A DNA stretch of 64,000 nt from the NCBI GenBank assembly GCA_022575985.1, contig JAKSXM010000137.1:21036001-21100000 (forward strand), in the 5' to 3' direction. The translations under genes were made by a program, and so were the position numbers. Below the pieces are notes generated by a model that saw only the letters and a program-made list of their open reading frames with translations, had not been told where the DNA came from and ran no database searches. This document shows, in pieces, positions 50,821-62,800 of the stretch. The DNA comes from Anagrus nilaparvatae (taxonomy: Eukaryota; Arthropoda; Insecta; Hymenoptera; Mymaridae). Every line of letters starts with the position of its first letter. Position 1 is the stretch's first letter.

Positions 50821-52883
50821 TAAATATAACAGCTTTGTAAGTTTATAATACACAGTGAACAAAATATACAGAAAATAATATAGTTAGTAAATGGTGTAAG
50901 TTAATATTAAACTAATTAAAAGATAGTTAATTAAGGGGTCATATAAGGCATACGAATATATTTAAAGCAAAGAAAACATTACTCTTGGGAAAATTAAATC
51001 ATTGACGTTGTATATATAATTATATGAATGTATATATACGTATAACTTTCTCTTAACTTTAAACAAGGACGATATTATGCCTGCGGTCACTATATGCTTT
51101 CTGAACTAAAATGCAACCATTTCTATATAAAACCAGGGCATGTCAGATTTTACTCGTAATATTAGTCCATACACACACATACATTCATATAATTTACGCA
51201 CAAAGGAAATCAGCATCTCATGTTATATTATTATATATAATTTGGTACGCCATACTAACTAACACACAGTAAATCGATAATGCACCTAGAATTCTTAAAA
51301 GCTATTTTGGCTTGAAAGGATTAATTTAAGTCAACTATAGAAAATAAAATTAATTTTTGGATTTACTTTATATATATTTTGCAACAAAATTAAAATCTTA
51401 TTTCATAATGACCCAGTTTTATCGTATATTTATTAATCAATTATTATTAGTCAAATTAAACATATCAATTTACTCTTTGAGCTGAATTTAATAAATCCAT
51501 TAAATTTCTATATTTAATTAAATATTTTACAATAACCTCAGCTAAATATTCGATGCACTTATTATTAATAAAAAATTATATATATTTGTTTATTTAAAGG
51601 ATTTAATACTTTTTTTTTAATAATAGTAGTAGTGTCTGATGAAAACTTTGTTTGTACTACTTAAAAAAAATAATAAAAATCTTGATTAAATGAAATTGTA
51701 ATTAAAACTAAAATAATATAAGTTTTTTTTAACTTCGAACACTTTTTTTTAAGAAGGAAAAATCAATTAACAAATGTATTGTTAAAAAAAATTAATTATT
51801 ACAATTTAATTAAGGAAAATATATATATTTTATAACGTTTTATATTTGGGTATCAATTTTTTGATTACTAAAATTTAATTAAATTAAATATTTTATTGTA
51901 TAAAATTTTCAATTGGAAATCAATATTGGAATTGAAATTAGGTTGTTAATTTTAGTAAATTTACAGGTTTATATTTAGTCAGTAATTAAAAAAAATTTGA
52001 ATTATTCAATTTAAATTGAAAATATCATGCAAGAAGAAAGAAATTTTTTCTTTTAAAATTTTGTTTTGTCAGTTTAAATTTAATAAATTTGAATAACTAC
52101 GTAGAAAATTTTTTAATAAAGTATTCTAATAGTAATTAAATCGATATTTTCATGCTTGATTTCGATTTAGAAAATCTAGAAAAATAAAAAGTATTGATAA
52201 AATTGACAAGTGGTTGTCGAATATTTCGACACTTTGATTTGTGCAAATAAAAAATATAAAAGAATTAAATTCGTAGCAATAAAATATTCAATTATTTGAT
52301 ATTAATTGTTTATAGCATAAGAACAATCTGTCAAGGAAATTATTCGTTTAGTTATATTTCCATAACTACTAATTTTATTGGCAGATTATTCGGTTAAAGA
52401 TTTTTTAAATTGATCACGTCAAATTGAACATTTAATCAAATATGTTGAAAAACTTGATTTTTAAGGTTTTATGCTTTTTTTGTTTATTTTTTGCATTTTT
52501 GAATTTGAAGAAAAAATTTATTTTTGCGTTTTCTTTTGATTTTTTTCCAAGAAGTTGTATTTATAATTTTAATCCAGAAAAAAAAATTTATTCAATTAAT
52601 TTGAATAGCAGAAAGCTAATAGAATTGGAAAAAAGTACAATAAACATAAAATACAATAGTTTCTATTTTTTTGATTTTTCTACATATGCTTCATTCTCTT
52701 TCTTTCCATTTCTCTCTTTAAATATTCTCAAACACAGGTAAATTTGTGGTTTTGAAAACGGAAAGGAAAATTATCGTGTCAAATTGCCTGTCATGGTTTT
52801 AGCGGTTACATTCGCTTTTCAAATATCCGTTTAATATTGCCCATTTATATTTTGACCATATAGCTACGAATTTATATATATGT
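50821..52883. other. AT-rich stretch with no gene seen
   Basis: The open frame at 52442-52741 is Phe/Lys-rich low-complexity sequence with no splice or homology support. Nothing else is visible. Confidence 0.4.
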
Positions 52884-53178
52884 ATTATAGCCTGGCATTT
52901 ATTTTAAAAAATTGCTTTGATTTTCGATTACTGGGTGAAAAAAGTTGTCAATTACCAAAAAAATAAGATTCCCAAGCGCCTTTAAAGACTACCAAATTTA
53001 CGGGCTTTTTTACAGAAAATTTTTGGACTTAAAAGCGGCCATGTATTTGATGGCAATACTTAAAAGTGATTAAATGAGCTATAATTTTGAGAATCTTATT
53101 TTACTGGTAATTGGCGAGTTTTTTAACCAGGTAACCAAAAATCCAAGTAACTTTTAAAAATAACTTCCAGGCTAATAT
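52884..53178. mobile_element. Foldback family III, copy 2, intact-looking arms
   Basis: The left arm begins TTATAGCCTGGCATTTATTT and runs through GATTTTCGATTACTGGGTG and CAATTACCA to AATAAGATTCCCAA. The right arm reversed is TATTAGCCTGGAAGTTATTT, GATTTTTGGTTACCTGGT, CCAATTACCAGTAAAATAAG and ATTCTCAA. That is about 100 bp paired with roughly 20 percent mismatch around a loop of about 90 bp. Confidence 0.7.
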
Positions 53179-53640
53179 AAAAATTTACATATATTTGCTA
53201 ATATAAGATTCAATTAAATGCTTTTTTAAAAAGTTATTTTTATTATTCAAAATAAAAAATATGGCAAAATTTTTTTTTTTTGTCACTATAAAGTAATAGA
53301 ATTATTTAAAACATCGTTTGATCTAATATATACAAATTTATTCTATTATTACATAATAAATTAGTTGTGTATGTATAATAATTTAGTTTTATGTAATATG
53401 GCGCACATGCAGATTCACTTTACTTGATGTGAATCATTTGTACTGAAAATCTGTTAATTTTCCTAATTGTATGAAATTATATATCATATGCATATAAATT
53501 ATGTCTGTATAATAATAAATTATTAATGTTTAATAAACTAGTAGTTTTGGGTGCTTAACATTCTAGCTTGCTGCTTTTACATTAACAAGTACAACAATAG
53601 AATATAAGAAATTTAGCAATTTGATAGAAATCAGGTTAAA

Positions 53641-54070
53641 AAAAAATTTATAACCGGTTTGTGTAACTACACAACCAACGAGCATGGAACATGTTCACAC
53701 ATAACAGTAATAAATCCAAAAACCGAAATTACAATAAATGCTAAAATATAAATTATCCTAAATCCAGAAACTTTCAAGTATTCTAAGTTCTTGTTCTTAT
53801 CAGGGCCTGATCAGGCCCTGACTTGCACTTCAAATTATTCCAAGTCCCCAAATTGAAAATTTTCTAAGTCCATTTCACCCCCCCCCCCCTAAAAACGTCA
53901 CTTTTTCACCCCCCCTAAAAATGTTACTTTTCAACCCCCCCTCTAAAATGTCACTTTTTCACCCCTCCTAAAAACGTCAATTTTTCACCCCCCCTATAAA
54001 CGTCAATATTTAACCCCCCAACCGAGCCAAACTTTTTCAAATACCCCATCAAATGAACATGTTCCATGTT
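53641..54070 (+). mobile_element. GGAACATGTTC-family repeat, copy f, the most complete
   Basis: It begins TTTATAACCGGTTTGTGTAA and CAACGAGCATGGAACATG, carries the core CAGGGCCTGATCAGGCCC, and ends CAAATGAACATGTTCCATGT. The terminal CATGGAACATGTTCA is present at both ends in inverted orientation, so it has terminal inverted repeats. Its C-rich minisatellite (53872-54019) makes it longer than other copies. Confidence 0.75.
53872..54019 (+). repeat. C-rich minisatellite, about five to six units of 26-29 bp
   Basis: The unit is close to TTTTTCACCCCCCCTAAAAA followed by CGTCAC, with variation in the C-run and last bases. It lies inside copy f; copy c has two eroded units at the same relative position. 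Confidence 0.85.
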
Positions 54071-54827
54071 AAAATATTCCCAAAACTCAAATTTGGTTTC
54101 AATAGGCCTCAAGTGCTTAGAAAAACTACATGTTATAAGATAAGGTTTTTTATGCTATTTTCAAATAATCCCTGTCAAACATGTTGCCTTATTTAATCTC
54201 ATTTAAGAGCTCACTTTGAACCCCTAAAAACTATAATTTTAGCACAAATTATCTATTTTAAAAGGATGCCTCTTAGTATTAACTCTCATGTGCGTCAAAT
54301 GAACCAGTATCAGTTCTACTAATTAATCCATGTAGGAAATTTGATTTGCTCAGATACTTTCAAATTTGTAATGGAGTACCTATTTTTAGACCCCAAAGTG
54401 TTCATTTTAGTAGTACTTTTTCTGGTGCATTTTGGCGTATTTCGAATTTATTATAGTAAATAAATTAAATAATTCTTTTTAGCATTTTTTTTGTAAAAAA
54501 ATTAAAAATTTTTCAGTATTCATAAACAAAACAACTTTCAAAATATTTTCCAATTTCTCAAAACAAAAAAGTTTAAAAAATAAAAAATAAATATTTTTAT
54601 CTGTCTTTAAAAAATCGTAACATATTTTTTTAAAAATGCATTCATTTGAAATAAAATTTTAATTGAATATTTAGACAGCAGAATAATTGAATGAAATCAT
54701 TTGCAGCCATCAACAGTACTTTCATTGGCAAAATAAAAATTTTCCTTGATTTGTTACATTAATTTTTAAAAATCAATGTTTTTGAAAATTGTAAAAATGT
54801 AAAAATAAATTATTTTAATATAATTAA

Positions 54828-55695
54828 AAAAAACGCTGCCAAGTAATTGGCAATATGGTTCCTCATTAGCAATAACAAAATGTTGTCAATGTTCTATTTT
54901 ACCTAATAAAAAATTAAAATATTAGAATAATTGTGCCAAATATTCTAAATTTAATAAAGAAAGTGGATAAACTTTCTCCTGATACCCAAAAAATTTTCAA
55001 AACTCATAATTCCAGGTATTAATACTTTCAGAGAAATAAAATAGGCACTACATCAAAAAAAGAAATTTTTTTAACTTTTTTATGTAAAAAATTTTTAAAG
55101 AAAATTTTGAAAAAAAATTAAGTATCAGATTGTTGATATCCAGTTAAAAAGATAATTCTACATATTAGTATTTTCAAGGAAAAAAATGAGGTACTACGTC
55201 CAAAAAGAAAAAAAATTATGCTATTTTTTTAATTATTTTATGTAAAAAATTAAAAAAAAAAAAAATTTCGAAAAATTATGTATCAGATGGAAAAATCCTT
55301 TACAAACAATAATTCTAGATATTCGTACTTTCATAGGAAAAAATTAAGTATTACGTCCTAAAATAAAAAAAATTTTGGCGTTTTTTGTAATTTTTTCCGA
55401 CAAAAATTTTGAGAAAAAAATTTAAAAAAAATTAAGTATTAGGTCCAAAAAATTACTATAAACGATATTTCTAAAACTAGTACTTCCATGGAAATAAATT
55501 AGGTACTACGTCCAAAAAGAAAAAAAAAATTGGTATTTTTTGTATTTTTTTGTAAAAAAAAAAAACACACACACACACACAGACTTTTTTTAAAAACCGA
55601 TTTTTTAGCTTCCTGGGGTCCTAAAACGTGCTTATATCTCTAAAAATCAGAAAACAAAATTTGACCTAACACAATGGTTCCTCTATGAGGAACCA
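54828..55695 (+). mobile_element. GGTTCCTCA-family repeat, copy B
   Basis: It opens AAAACGCTGCCAAGTAATTG with TGGTTCCTCATTAGCAATAA and closes with CCTCTATGAGGAACCA. The terminal TGGTTCCTCA/TGAGGAACCA forms a perfect 10-bp inverted repeat. It has about four internal satellite-like units against five or six in copy A. The CA tract and the terminal 130 bp are nearly identical to copy A. Confidence 0.7.
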
Positions 55696-55871
55696 ATAAA
55701 TCTATTATTTAAATAAAAAATTTTCAATTATATGGGTAAGTCATATGAATGCTGCTACAGCTTTTTGTAAATTATCCAAAACCCCACAAAAAATGGAAAG
55801 AAAAATGTGAATGAAGTTTGTAATATTTTTAATAATTATTATCGATGCTGTTTTTAATTGTCAACCATAAA

Positions 55872-56098
55872 TAGTCCGGTCGCCAGAGCAATGCTATTTA
55901 ATGCCATAAAATCCTAAAATACCATAAAAGCTCCATGAAAAATATGGGTAGTATTTATGTTTATTGACCCACTAAACATGAATCCGGGGTCTATTTTGCA
56001 AAATTGACCACGAATTTTGCGAAATGTGTTATCATTTTTTTCCATGGAGCTTTTATGGCATTTTAGGGCATTAAATAGCATTGCTGGCGATAGGACTA
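55872..56098. mobile_element. Foldback family IV, copy 1 (TAGTCC ends)
   Basis: The left arm TAGTCCGGTCGCCAGAGCAA and TGCTATTTAATGCC is matched by the reversed right arm TAGTCCTATCGCCAGCAATG and CTATTTAATGCC. Pairing continues through CTCCATG. The loop side holds GTATTTATGTTTATTGACCC and CCGGGGTCTATTTTGC, a segment shared with the element at 59227. Confidence 0.75.
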
Positions 56099-56394
56099 AA
56101 AAATAACTGAAATTGATTTTTTTTAACCCTAGACTACATCAGAACCAAAATATTTCAAATTTAAAAAATTTTTTTTGACCTAAAATTTTTCAGTCAAAAT
56201 AGCTATTTTTAGACAAAATATTGGTTTTGACTTTAAAAATTAGGTATTATGTAAAAAAAGAAGAATTTTTCTACATCAGCACATAATATTTTTTATGATA
56301 ATCATGTCTGCTAGTCAGTTTTTGCTGTAGCTGGCATAAAACGAAAAACTAATAAAAATAATAAAGACTAATAATAATAATGAATAATAACCAG

Positions 56395-56866
56395 TAATAA
56401 TGAATTTCCTGAAACTAGGACTTCCATGGAAAAAAATGAGGTATTACGTCCAAAAAGAAAAAAAATTTTGATAATTTGTTTATTATATAGTACAAAAAAT
56501 TTTTAGAAAAAAAATTAAAAAGAAATTAGCTATTAGATATAAAAAATATCATAATTGTTGTGAAATATACATACATATACATACATACATACATTTTTGT
56601 GTGAAAAATTTTGCTTCCAAAAAATACAAAAAACTTCTATATTTTTTTAATTCTTTTTGGACGTAGTACCTAACTTTTTTCTATGTAGGTATTAACAAAC
56701 ATTAATTTCAGCTGATTTCTTGGATCCATCAAAGCATACAAGAAACACCATTTTTTTTTCTTTTTGGATGTAGTACCTCATTTTGAGAGAGATATATGAT
56801 ATTCATATGAATATTTGTCATTGCTTGAGGAACCATAGTGCCAATAACTTAGCTGCGTTTTTTATT
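56395..56866. mobile_element. GGTTCCTCA-family fragments in head-to-head arrangement, copy C
   Basis: A plus-strand unit (ACTTCCATGG, GAGGTATTACGTCC, AAAAAGAAAAAAA) lies at 56415-56465. A (CATA)n tract follows at 56564-56595. Then come minus-strand units (TTCTTTTTGGACGTAGTACC at 56651, TTTTTGGATGTAGTACCTCA at 56761) ending with TTGAGGAACCATAGTGCCAA, which is the reverse of the family's start. Confidence 0.6.
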
Positions 56867-57921
56867 TTTTCAAACTTTGTTATTTAGTTGACAGTTATTT
56901 TATTAAAAAAGTTAAATATTTGATAAAGCTATTTTGAAGTAAATTTAAGAATTTTGAAAATTTAAAATTCTTTGTTATGAAAACTTAGGTATTAAACGTC
57001 GAGTTTGAGGTAAATATGGGCAGCATTAATTATGCATATTCTCTAGCAAGCATGCATATATATAATGCTGTAATAAGGTACGTACATATATTATATATAA
57101 GGTAGTGATTAGGTAAAGGAAGTATGTTAAGACACGCTTGGGATTTTAACTAATTCCTTGTATGTGACGATGCATACATCAAGTAGTTATGAAGTCTTTA
57201 TAAACTAAAATTTATTCTTGTAAAATTTTCTCTTTTATATATAATATAAAAAAAATATACATATATATATATATATATATTTATTGAAGAACCACTTCGA
57301 TTTACTCACATCGTTTACTATAGTAAAAAAGATCTAAAATTTTCTCTAGGGATTTTATGCGGTTTAAGTAAACTAGCGTTAAGGAGACTCGAGAGATATG
57401 TTTGTGTAATTGCATACAAACTCATATACACATTTACTTAAATTTACTTATCTTAAAATTTAATTATCATTTTATTTTACTATTTTTTTTCTTTTTCTGC
57501 TTCTTCTTCTTTAATTTTTTTATTAAATTTAGTTATTCTGCAGTAAAATGTAACACTTGTTACGGTTCGGTGGAAAAAAATAAATAAAATTAAGAGTACA
57601 AATATATAAATAAGTATGGGTGGCTGTGTTTGTATGGTTACAGACGTATTTTTTAAAATATTATTAAAATTTATTACATTATGCGCATATAATAAAATGA
57701 ATATAATAAAGTATGAATTTATTTTCATTAAAATTTAAAAAAAGAGTCTTATAATTTAATTTAAAGCTTGAATAATTTTTTCTAGTAACAGAAGTTTTAC
57801 AACCATATATGTAAATTATAAGCTCATGGTATTAAGAAATAATTTTTTGCATTTTTAGCCAAATCGTTGGTAAAAGTAATGGTGTCATATTATGTGTACG
57901 GTTTAATGATGATTTTGAGAA
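56867..57921. other. AT-rich stretch with no gene seen
   Basis: Contains an (AT)n tract at about 57255-57281 and T-rich low-complexity sequence. No supported coding region. Confidence 0.4.
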
Positions 57922-58648
57922 CGTAGCACAGTGATCTAGAAAAAAAAAAAGAGGAAAATAATTTGCTTTGATCGAGAATTTAGCCAATTTTAATGCGGTT
58001 TGCGGCATTTTTCTACTAAAGCCCTCTATTTTATGAAAAAAACGTCGACAAAATTATTTGGCTTCTTTTTTCACCCCTAAATCGCTAAAATCCACCCCTA
58101 AATATGAAATATGAAATATTATATTAAAATTATATATTTGTGAATATAAAAAAAAATAAATTTATAAAATGAGGCAAAAATGAAAAATTTATCAAAAAAT
58201 AACATATTTTCTTTTTTTTTTAATAAAAAACTACCCTTAGGAAAACTCCTAATACTCTTTTAACAATCCTAAATTTAAATAAAATTTTTTTCTAAATAAT
58301 TAATCAAGGATTGTTAAAAGAGAATTAGGAGTTTTCCTAAGGGTAGTTTTTTATTAAAAAAAATATGTTATTTTTTGATAATTTTTTCATTTTTGCCTCA
58401 TTTTATAAATTTATTTTTTTTTATATGCACAAATATATAATTTTAATATAATATTTCATATTTCATATTTAGGGGTGGATTTTAGCGATTTAGGGGTGAA
58501 AAAAGAAGCCAAATAATTTTGTCGACGTTCTTTTCATAAAATAGAGGGCTTTAGTAGAAAAATGCCGCAAACCGCATTGAAATTGGCTAAATTCTCGATC
58601 AAAGCAAATTTTTTTCCTCTTTTTTTTTTTCTAGATCACTGTGCGTAG
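57922..58648. mobile_element. Near-perfect 717-bp foldback element with 5-bp target duplication
   Basis: The element runs from 57927 (CACAGTGATCTAG) to 58643 (CTAGATCACTGTG) and is one long hairpin. Its arms of about 335 bp pair almost without mismatch, and its centre is near 58285 with a loop of only about 40 bp. It is flanked on both sides by CGTAG (57922-57926 and 58644-58648), a clear 5-bp target duplication. There is no open frame. Transcription would give a long dsRNA hairpin, a natural Dicer substrate. Confidence 0.9.
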
Positions 58649-58967
58649 GTGTATATAAGATTTTTACTATAAAGTTTCTGTATCAATTTTAACAAAATAA
58701 TGCAGAAAAAAATCAATATATCAGTAAGCACATATATTTGTATGCACCAAATGGTACGTGCCTCACGTTTCCAATAGAAGCCTCTAAATTTATAACTAAA
58801 CTAATTTCATAGGTATATTTTCATTACAGCAATATTAGAAATGTCAATAAAATTAGAAAGTTTTTAATAATGCTGAATATGAAGAACTTTAGGAAAAGTA
58901 CAAAAGCGTTGCATTGCTTTAATTGAGCTTCAGTATGTACCTATATATAATGTATACGCGTATATGT

Positions 58968-59600
58968 TAGACTGGAAGTTATTTTAAGAAGTTTGGATTT
59001 TCGATTAGTGGCTAAATTTAGTTGCCATTTACTAAAAATATAAGATTTCCAAAATGTTAGCTCATTTTATCACTCCTAAGGTTTGACACCGAACGTGTGA
59101 CAATAAATTTGTTTCAAAAATTCACTTTTTAAAAGGTCATAAATTTATTTGGTGGAAATACTCTAGGAGAGATAAAATAAGATTATTTTGAGAATCTTAA
59201 ATTTGAAAACCTTTTTCACCTGGTATAGTCTAGGCGCCAGCCATACTAATCACGCCCAAAAATTAAATTTATTTTTCCTAGGATAAAAATAGGTGGTATT
59301 TATGTTTTTTGACTCGCTTAACACGAATACGGGGTCCGTTTTGCGAATATCTTGGTTAATTTTTGGTTATTAATTGGCCAATAATTTGGCCAATTTTGCA
59401 ATAATTTGTTAATAACCAAAAATTAACCAGGATATTCGCAAAACGGACCCCGGATTCGTGTTCAGCGGGTCAAAAAACATAAATACAACCTATTTTTATT
59501 CTCGGAAAAAGAAGTTTAATTTTTGGGCGTGATTAGTATAGCTGGCGCCTGTATTAGTAATCAAAAACCTAAGCAAATATTTAAAATAACTGCCAGGGTA
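58968..59600. mobile_element. Foldback family III, copy 3, split by a younger element
   Basis: The left arm starts TTAGACTGGAAGTTATTTTA and includes GGATTTTCGATTAGTGGCTA. The right end reversed is TACCCTGGCAGTTATTTTAA, followed by GGTTTTTGATTACTAA. The right arm is interrupted after CACCTGGTA by the element at 59227 and resumes at AGTAATCAAAAACC. Without that insert it has the size and order of copy 2. Confidence 0.7.
59227..59555. mobile_element. Foldback family IV, copy 2, inserted into family III copy 3
   Basis: The arms AGGCGCCAGCCATACTAATC and ACGCCCAAAAATTAA are mirrored by GGGCGTGATTAGTATAGCTG and GCGCCT at the right end. Near-perfect pairing runs inwards through CGGGGTCCGTTTTGCGAATA to the centre near 59390. 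The GTATTTATGTTTTTTGACTC segment is shared with copy 1 at 55872. The arms are about 150 bp. Confidence 0.8.
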
Positions 59601-59665
59601 GTATATAATATAAGAACAAGTGTCTTTCACTGTCTCCTGTGTATGTGCATAGCATTTGCACATTT

Positions 59666-59836
59666 GCATTTATGTATATAGCTATTTGCATCTCGGAGTT
59701 GATACAATAGTACGAAGGTTCGAAAATAGTGAAAATGTTGTTAAAGAAGAAGTATTAAGAGAAAGAGAGAAATATATAAATTTGCTTATGGAAATTCAAA
59801 AGTATGACGTATATACCAGAAATGCGTTAAGTGGTA
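59666..59836 (+). CDS. Possible isolated coding exon with a heptad-like helix, gene unknown
   Basis: Between a TATATAG acceptor-like site (about 59681) and a GTAATAG donor-like site (about 59835) the frame reads LHLGVDTIVRRFENSENVVK and then EEVLREREKYINLLMEIQKY, followed by DVYTRNALSG. The residue mix is unlike the AT-driven junk frames around it: charged, amphipathic, with Arg, Glu, Val and Asp. I do not recognise the family. It may be one exon of a gene with long introns that leaves the window, or a fragment of a dead gene. The acceptor lacks a good pyrimidine tract. Confidence 0.35.
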
Positions 59837-59889
59837 ATAGCTTTTGTCCTCAAATATTAGTTTATATACTAAATGCAGACGCTCTATGA

Positions 59890-62800
59890 CAACATTTTTT
59901 TATGTATTTTTAATGTATGAGGCTAATTTTTTTCTAAATAAAATTTATCTTTTATTAAGTTTTAATGATTATGGATTTTTTGAAAATATATATACATTTT
60001 TAATTCTAATTTTATATGCAAAGAAGATAGAAATTTGAATTAATTTACATAAATATGTACTGATGCAGTAAGTTTTGTTGCATTGTTGTTTGATTATATA
60101 ATACACATGTATATATTTATATATATATTCACTTGTTGTTGATTAAATCAAAAACTACTTGCAAGTGGAATATTTTACTTAAAATTATAAAATAATCTTT
60201 CTGATGCATATTAATAAATCTTAAAATTTACTCGAATATTATTATTATTAGTTAAGGCCTCAATCTGTATTTCATAGTCACTTTTTTGCTGATAGGCCGA
60301 CAAAATTTTATAATGACTACCAAATTAATGTTTAGATAAAAACTTCAAATTTAATTCATATTTTAAATAATTATTTTGCAATAATTAATTAATTTTGTGG
60401 TATACCCAAGTCACTTAATTAAAAATTCTTTAAAAAAGATGGAACATAAGTTCTAAAACATGTCGTAAATGACAAATAACGAAGTTGCTAGACGGAAAAT
60501 AGGTAAAATTTAAAATTAAATTAAAATTAAAATTTAAATTAGTTCCCTTTTTTTAAAGAATTTTCAAATTTTAATCCGATTTGGAGCATCCTTTATTTTT
60601 CTGATCATATGTCGTAAGGTAACATTATTTTGTTCCCGATTCTTCGTAACATTTTATCATAACAACCAAGGAATCGATTTTGGAACTTTCTGCCTATATT
60701 GAAACTTGTATTCAGGATACTAATTCGACCAAAATTTCGTCCTAATAAATTATCCAAAAAAAAGAATAATTAGTGAATTTACCAATATAATAATTAAAAC
60801 CACTAATGTGTTAAAAATTAAATATTTAATTATTTTAAAAATTTTCGTAATATTAATAAAATTTAAAATATGCATTAAAATTAATAAAGTTAAAAGCTCA
60901 AAAAGTATAAAAATTGTACATTAAAATAATATTTATATTTTTTGAAACTTATGATACAAATAAAATAAAATATACATATTCAAATAACCTACAGGCATAT
61001 AAAATTTAATAATAATATAGCGAAAATTATAATTACGTAAAAATCTTTTATTATTCTGTAATGTATATGTCGTAGTCTTTTAGACGAATTCGATTATTAG
61101 TATAAAAAGCATATTTTATATTAATGAGTTTTGATCAAGTGGTTTGGTCTAAAAAGGGGATGATAGTTAGCCTTATAGCCAATTCCTTGAGTCTTGAGAA
61201 TCTATAAGTAATTTATACTTGAATGCATAAAAACAGTTATTAAAATTAATGAACGAATTTTTCTATTATGGTTAAGTCCGCTGTACCCATCATTGATTGT
61301 AAATGAACAATTTGAATTTCATATCTCAGTATTAAAATTTTAATAAATTAATACTGTTTCGAGTTTCAAGGAATCTTTCCTAAAGCTAAATATTTCCCCA
61401 CCTTTTAGATCAATGCTTGCTCGAGATTTATTTGACATTTTAGGCTAAAAATCCAAATCATGCAATGAACTGCGGCATATAAATTAAATAAATGTATAAA
61501 ATTGAATGTCTATAATTATTTTTAAAATTAATTATAATTTCTAATAAAGAACAATAAATTTATATATATATATATATATGAAAATATACGTTAAATTTAC
61601 ATAAACATACAATATTTATAAAGCGAAAATAGTAATTTTACTAATTAAAATTTTTGTTTATTTTCCGTTACACAATTAAAATAATTAAAATCAATTAACA
61701 TACATATATATAAAATATCTATTATATTAAGTAAATTAAAATTTTTTTTTTCCTATTAGATTTATTTTATTTTCCAAGTAATCTAATAATATATACGTTG
61801 ATATATATAAATATAACGTAGGATATAAATAAGAATAATACATAAAATTATTTTATGCATCATTGAATATACATATCGGAAAATTTGATAACCCCATATA
61901 AATTACTGATTATAGTTTATGGTATAAATGAGGGTCGCGTGATAAAATTGATTTTACTGATTTACAAATCTGACATATTCAATGCAATTTATATATATTT
62001 ATATAATCAGTTTCTCTTAGTCTATAAATTACGATATATATATAGAAAATTTTCTCTATGTGTGTGTAGTATGAAAGTTTCAAACGATTTCCTTTTCACT
62101 AAATCCAAGTTACTTGATTAAACCAATTGTGTGTAATACTAAGTTATTGGCCTTAAGTGTCAATGAATATGAAAATCTATTTAACGAAATGCATTAGATA
62201 GCTTTTTATTAACTTAAATCTTTAAGCTTAGGTCATTTTAAAAGGTTATAAAGTTTTACATTTTGAAAATTTAATAGAGGATCAGATTTTAAGGGTAATT
62301 TACTAAATGGATTATATTTTTTTCATTTAAATTATTATTTTGGTATTATTAATATGAAATTATTATACTTATTACTAGTAAATTAACTTCGCTATTTTTG
62401 GTACCAAGTCCGGGGCTAGATTTATTTAGAATGGAAAAGAGAACTCTTCTAATACAAGCAACCATTTTAAGATGAATCAAATGGAAACTCTGGGTCTTAA
62501 AAACTTAGTGAATTGTTTTACAACTCGTACAAGTTGTTTGAAATTACTAATGGAGGCAAAATTCAAAGAGAACAACAAAAACGTTTTAAAGCTAACCACA
62601 TTTTAAGAACTCAATTATTTTAAATTCATAATTGCTAAAAATGCTTTTATTGTCCAATCAAAATAAGAGAAATAATATATGTTCAAGTATGAATGAAGTA
62701 GAAAATAAAAAAAATGTAGAAATAAGCAGCATAATCATTTACATGTCACGCTTAAAAATCGTTAGCTTTACGAAAAAAATGATTATTTCGTACGTGGTAT

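Noticed and set aside
52442..52741. 99-residue frame starting like a signal peptide
   Set aside because: Phe/Lys-dominated low complexity typical of AT-rich noncoding DNA; no splice context or family motif.
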